From: Sandarakinorhabdus limnophila DSM 17366
GTDB lineage: Bacteria > Pseudomonadota > Alphaproteobacteria > Sphingomonadales > Sphingomonadaceae
Assembly (NCBI RefSeq): GCF_000420765.1
Contig: NZ_ATVO01000005.1
Location: forward strand, 124,001-188,000
DNA length: 64,000 nucleotides
Direction: 5' to 3'
Shown: positions 62,456 through 64,000 of the stretch, in pieces
Layout: each line of letters opens with the position of its first letter
Position numbering within the stretch: the first letter of the stretch is position 1
Notes under the pieces: model-generated
The model's input: the letters and a program-made list of their open reading frames with translations, nothing else
Told to the model about the DNA's origin: nothing
Databases searched by the model: none
Position numbers and translations under genes: made by a program

Positions 62456-63162
62456 GCTGCGACGATCCGCTGGCGGCGCGCCATCGCGCCGATCAAGCCA
62501 AAGCCGGCAATCAGCATCGCCCAGCTCGATGGTTCCGGGATGGGATCGCCGCCCGGATTGAAGCCGCCATCGTTGGTGCCCATGCCGACACCGGAAGTGC
62601 CCAGGCCGCTGCCGGTGATGGATTGGTAGCGCACGATGAAGTTGTTGAAGATCACCGAGGTGATGTTGTTGGCGAAGCTCAGCGCGAATTCCTGTGTCGC
62701 CACATTGCCGTTGGTCACGCCGCCGCCGCCACCGCCGCTGCAGTTATTGTTGGCCGTCAGGCAGAAATCGATGGTGGTCTGGCCGCCAATCTGCGGGAAG
62801 CCGGCGTTGATGACGGCTGTGCCGAACGGACCCGAAATCGGGGTCGCCCCGATGATTTCCGGATTGCCGTTGAAACCAAAGCTGGAGATGCGGCCACCAA
62901 CGGGTGCGGTGGAAAGCGTGTTGTCGATCTCGGCAGAGAAGTTCCAGATCTGCCCGGCCACGCTGTTCAGGGTGAACGTGATCGCCGAGGCCAGACCAGA
63001 CTGGTTCTGTTCGCCGATGATGCCATTGTAGGTGTAGGTGAACGACTTGCCGACATCGGCCGACGTGACCGTGATCGGCGAATTCACCAGCGGCACCACG
63101 GCGGCTGCCGGAGCCGCCACCAGAGCCAAGGCAAAAGCGAACGCAAATCTGTTTATGGTCAT
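62452..63162 (-). CDS. cistern-type PEP-CTERM secreted protein
   Basis: A 236-aa exported protein with a signal peptide to AAPAAA, then a beta-sandwich body with ITVTSADVGKSFTYTYNG, RISSFGFNGNPEI and a GGGGGGVTNGN loop leading to IVRYQSITG. This layout resembles the cistern family of PEP-CTERM proteins of sphingomonads. The sorting tail is PEPSSWAMLIAGFGLIGAMA with RRQRIVAA. It overlaps era by 4 bp and is divergent from recO. The start is taken at ATG 63162. Confidence 0.85.
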   Translation of the reverse strand: MTINRFAFAFALALVAAPAAAVVPLVNSPITVTSADVGKSFTYTYNGIIGEQNQSGLASAITFTLNSVAGQIWNFSAEIDNTLSTAPVGGRISSFGFNGNPEIIGATPISGPFGTAVINAGFPQIGGQTTIDFCLTANNNCSGGGGGGVTNGNVATQEFALSFANNITSVIFNNFIVRYQSITGSGLGTSGVGMGTNDGGFNPGGDPIPEPSSWAMLIAGFGLIGAMARRQRIVAA

Positions 63163-63277
63163 TAACAAACCGTTACTAATACATAGATAGTCGATTCGGT
63201 TCCCTGAATCAATTCTAATTTTTTGGTTAACGTGCATATTTGCTGCGCCGGTCACGCTTGCCACTATGATGGCCGCC

Positions 63278-64000
63278 ATGATCCGCGTTGAACCTGCACT
63301 GGTGGTGGCCCTTGCCCCCCACGGCGAACATGCCGTGGTGGCGCGATTCCTGTCGGCGGATCAGGGGCTTGTCGCGGCCTATGTGCAGGGCGGGCGCGGG
63401 CGCAAGCTGCGGCCGGTGCTGCAGATCGGCAATCGCGTCGCGCTCGATCTGGTGACAAGGTCAGCCGGGCAACTGGCCTTTGCGACCGTGCATCCGCTGG
63501 GCACCAACATGGCGATGATGCACGGGCCGGCGGCGCTGGCGCTGGTCGATTATCTCGCCAGCCTGTCGGCCACCTGTTTGAACGAGGGCGAAGCCCAGCC
63601 ACGGCTGTTCCCGTTGTTTGATGCGCTGTTTGGCGCGGCGGCCGCGGGCGCGCTGGCGACAGACGTTGGCCCGGCTTTGGTACGGCTGGAATTGGCGCTG
63701 CTCGCCGAACTTGGGCTGGGCCTCGATCTAACCAGTTGCGCAGCCACTGGCGCGACCAGTGATCTGGCGTTTGTTTCGCCCAAGTCTCGCCAGGCTGTGA
63801 GCCGTGGCGCCGGGGAGCCTTGGGCGGCCAAATTGCTGCGCTTGCCCGTCTTCCTGCTGGGTGAGGGCGAATCCAATGCCGCTGCCATTGCCGACGGCCT
63901 GGCGCTCACGGGGCACTTCCTCGCCCGCGAAGTATTGCGTGATGGCGTGGCGGCAAAGCGCTGCTGGACAGCCCGCGAACGGTTGGTCAGCCTGCTCACC
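63278..64000 (+). CDS. recO: DNA repair protein RecO, 3' end cut by window edge
   Basis: RecO loads RecA onto SSB-coated DNA and anneals strands. The N-terminal OB fold reads ALAPHGEHAVVARFLSADQGLVAAYVQGGRGRKLRPVLQIGN, typical of alphaproteobacterial RecO, and the central zinc-like region and C-terminal helices follow (FPLFDALF, LVRLELALLAELGLGLDLTSC, FLAREVLRDG). It runs off the end near its terminus. It restores the rnc-era-recO order across the PEP-CTERM gene. Confidence 0.92.
   Translation, partial: MIRVEPALVVALAPHGEHAVVARFLSADQGLVAAYVQGGRGRKLRPVLQIGNRVALDLVTRSAGQLAFATVHPLGTNMAMMHGPAALALVDYLASLSATCLNEGEAQPRLFPLFDALFGAAAAGALATDVGPALVRLELALLAELGLGLDLTSCAATGATSDLAFVSPKSRQAVSRGAGEPWAAKLLRLPVFLLGEGESNAAAIADGLALTGHFLAREVLRDGVAAKRCWTARERLVSLLT

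Noticed and set aside
1-64000. CRISPR arrays, riboswitches, rRNA genes, complete insertion sequences
   Set aside because: I looked for regular spaced repeats, conserved riboswitch cores, rRNA motifs and transposase signatures and saw none.

Overview
The window is chromosomal DNA from a GC-rich alphaproteobacterium, most likely of the order Sphingomonadales. Evidence: CtrA with a SciP (DUF1153) partner; three secreted proteins ending in the sphingomonad PEP-CTERM variant (PEP.SWA, a hydrophobic helix, then an Arg-rich tail); the PrsK/PrsR regulatory pair of PEP-CTERM systems; a MerC-Zur pair; and catabolic genes typical of the group. No rRNA, CRISPR array, insertion sequence, integrase or prophage block was seen. 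One tRNA gene, tRNA-Pro(GGG), is present. The density is that of a core chromosome, with short intergenic gaps and many ATGA/GTGA stop-start overlaps.

Layout. 1-3.7 kb: a hydrolase, a MarR-type regulator and two sigma-54 activator genes, both cut off before their DNA-binding domains and joined tail to tail. 3.9-10.5 kb: mnmA, sciP-ctrA, then a minus-strand run rpiB-glyA-small membrane protein-nrdR-trmJ, and a VIT-type transporter. 10.6-24.6 kb: an OmpA-like protein, acyl-CoA genes (HIBCH-like hydrolase, thioesterase, two enoyl-CoA hydratases), murI, a PEP-CTERM protein, an acyltransferase, MATE and MFS transporters, the overlapping chain hemB-argC-GNAT-gamma carbonic anhydrase, and an isolated gene-transfer-agent-type holin. 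24.7-31.6 kb: tRNA-Pro, prsR, a prsK carrying two in-frame stop codons, and a divergent marR-emrA-emrB efflux operon. 31.6-43.9 kb: methylmalonyl-CoA epimerase, arfB, a GST, EamA and Bcr/CflA transporters, dxs, zur and merC, an M28 peptidase, ctaA-DUF2237-NUDIX, and rplM-rpsI. 44-54.6 kb: a hydrolase, dsbD, a nuclease gene broken by an in-frame TAG, an SRAP gene apparently starting at ATT, an amidase, an amidohydrolase, a GNAT, a 3-hydroxyisobutyrate dehydrogenase family gene and a thioesterase. 54.7-64 kb: ilvA, bpt, a PEP-CTERM protein, a LysR regulator with a divergent small secreted protein, pgi, and rnc-era-recO with a PEP-CTERM gene inserted between era and recO. recO runs off the end.

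Themes. Three are worth following. (1) Regulatory decay: the two truncated sigma-54 activators look like what remains after deletion of a segment between them, possibly a flagellar cluster, and prsK has two premature stops although prsR beside it is intact. (2) Three premature in-frame stops (TGA, TAG, TAG) lie in otherwise well-preserved frames, and the SRAP gene has lost its ATG. These could be real pseudogenisation, strain polymorphism or assembly error. (3) A family of short palindromic intergenic repeats sits around 46.9-47.05 kb and 56.8 kb. I found no clearly new defence or biosynthetic system.
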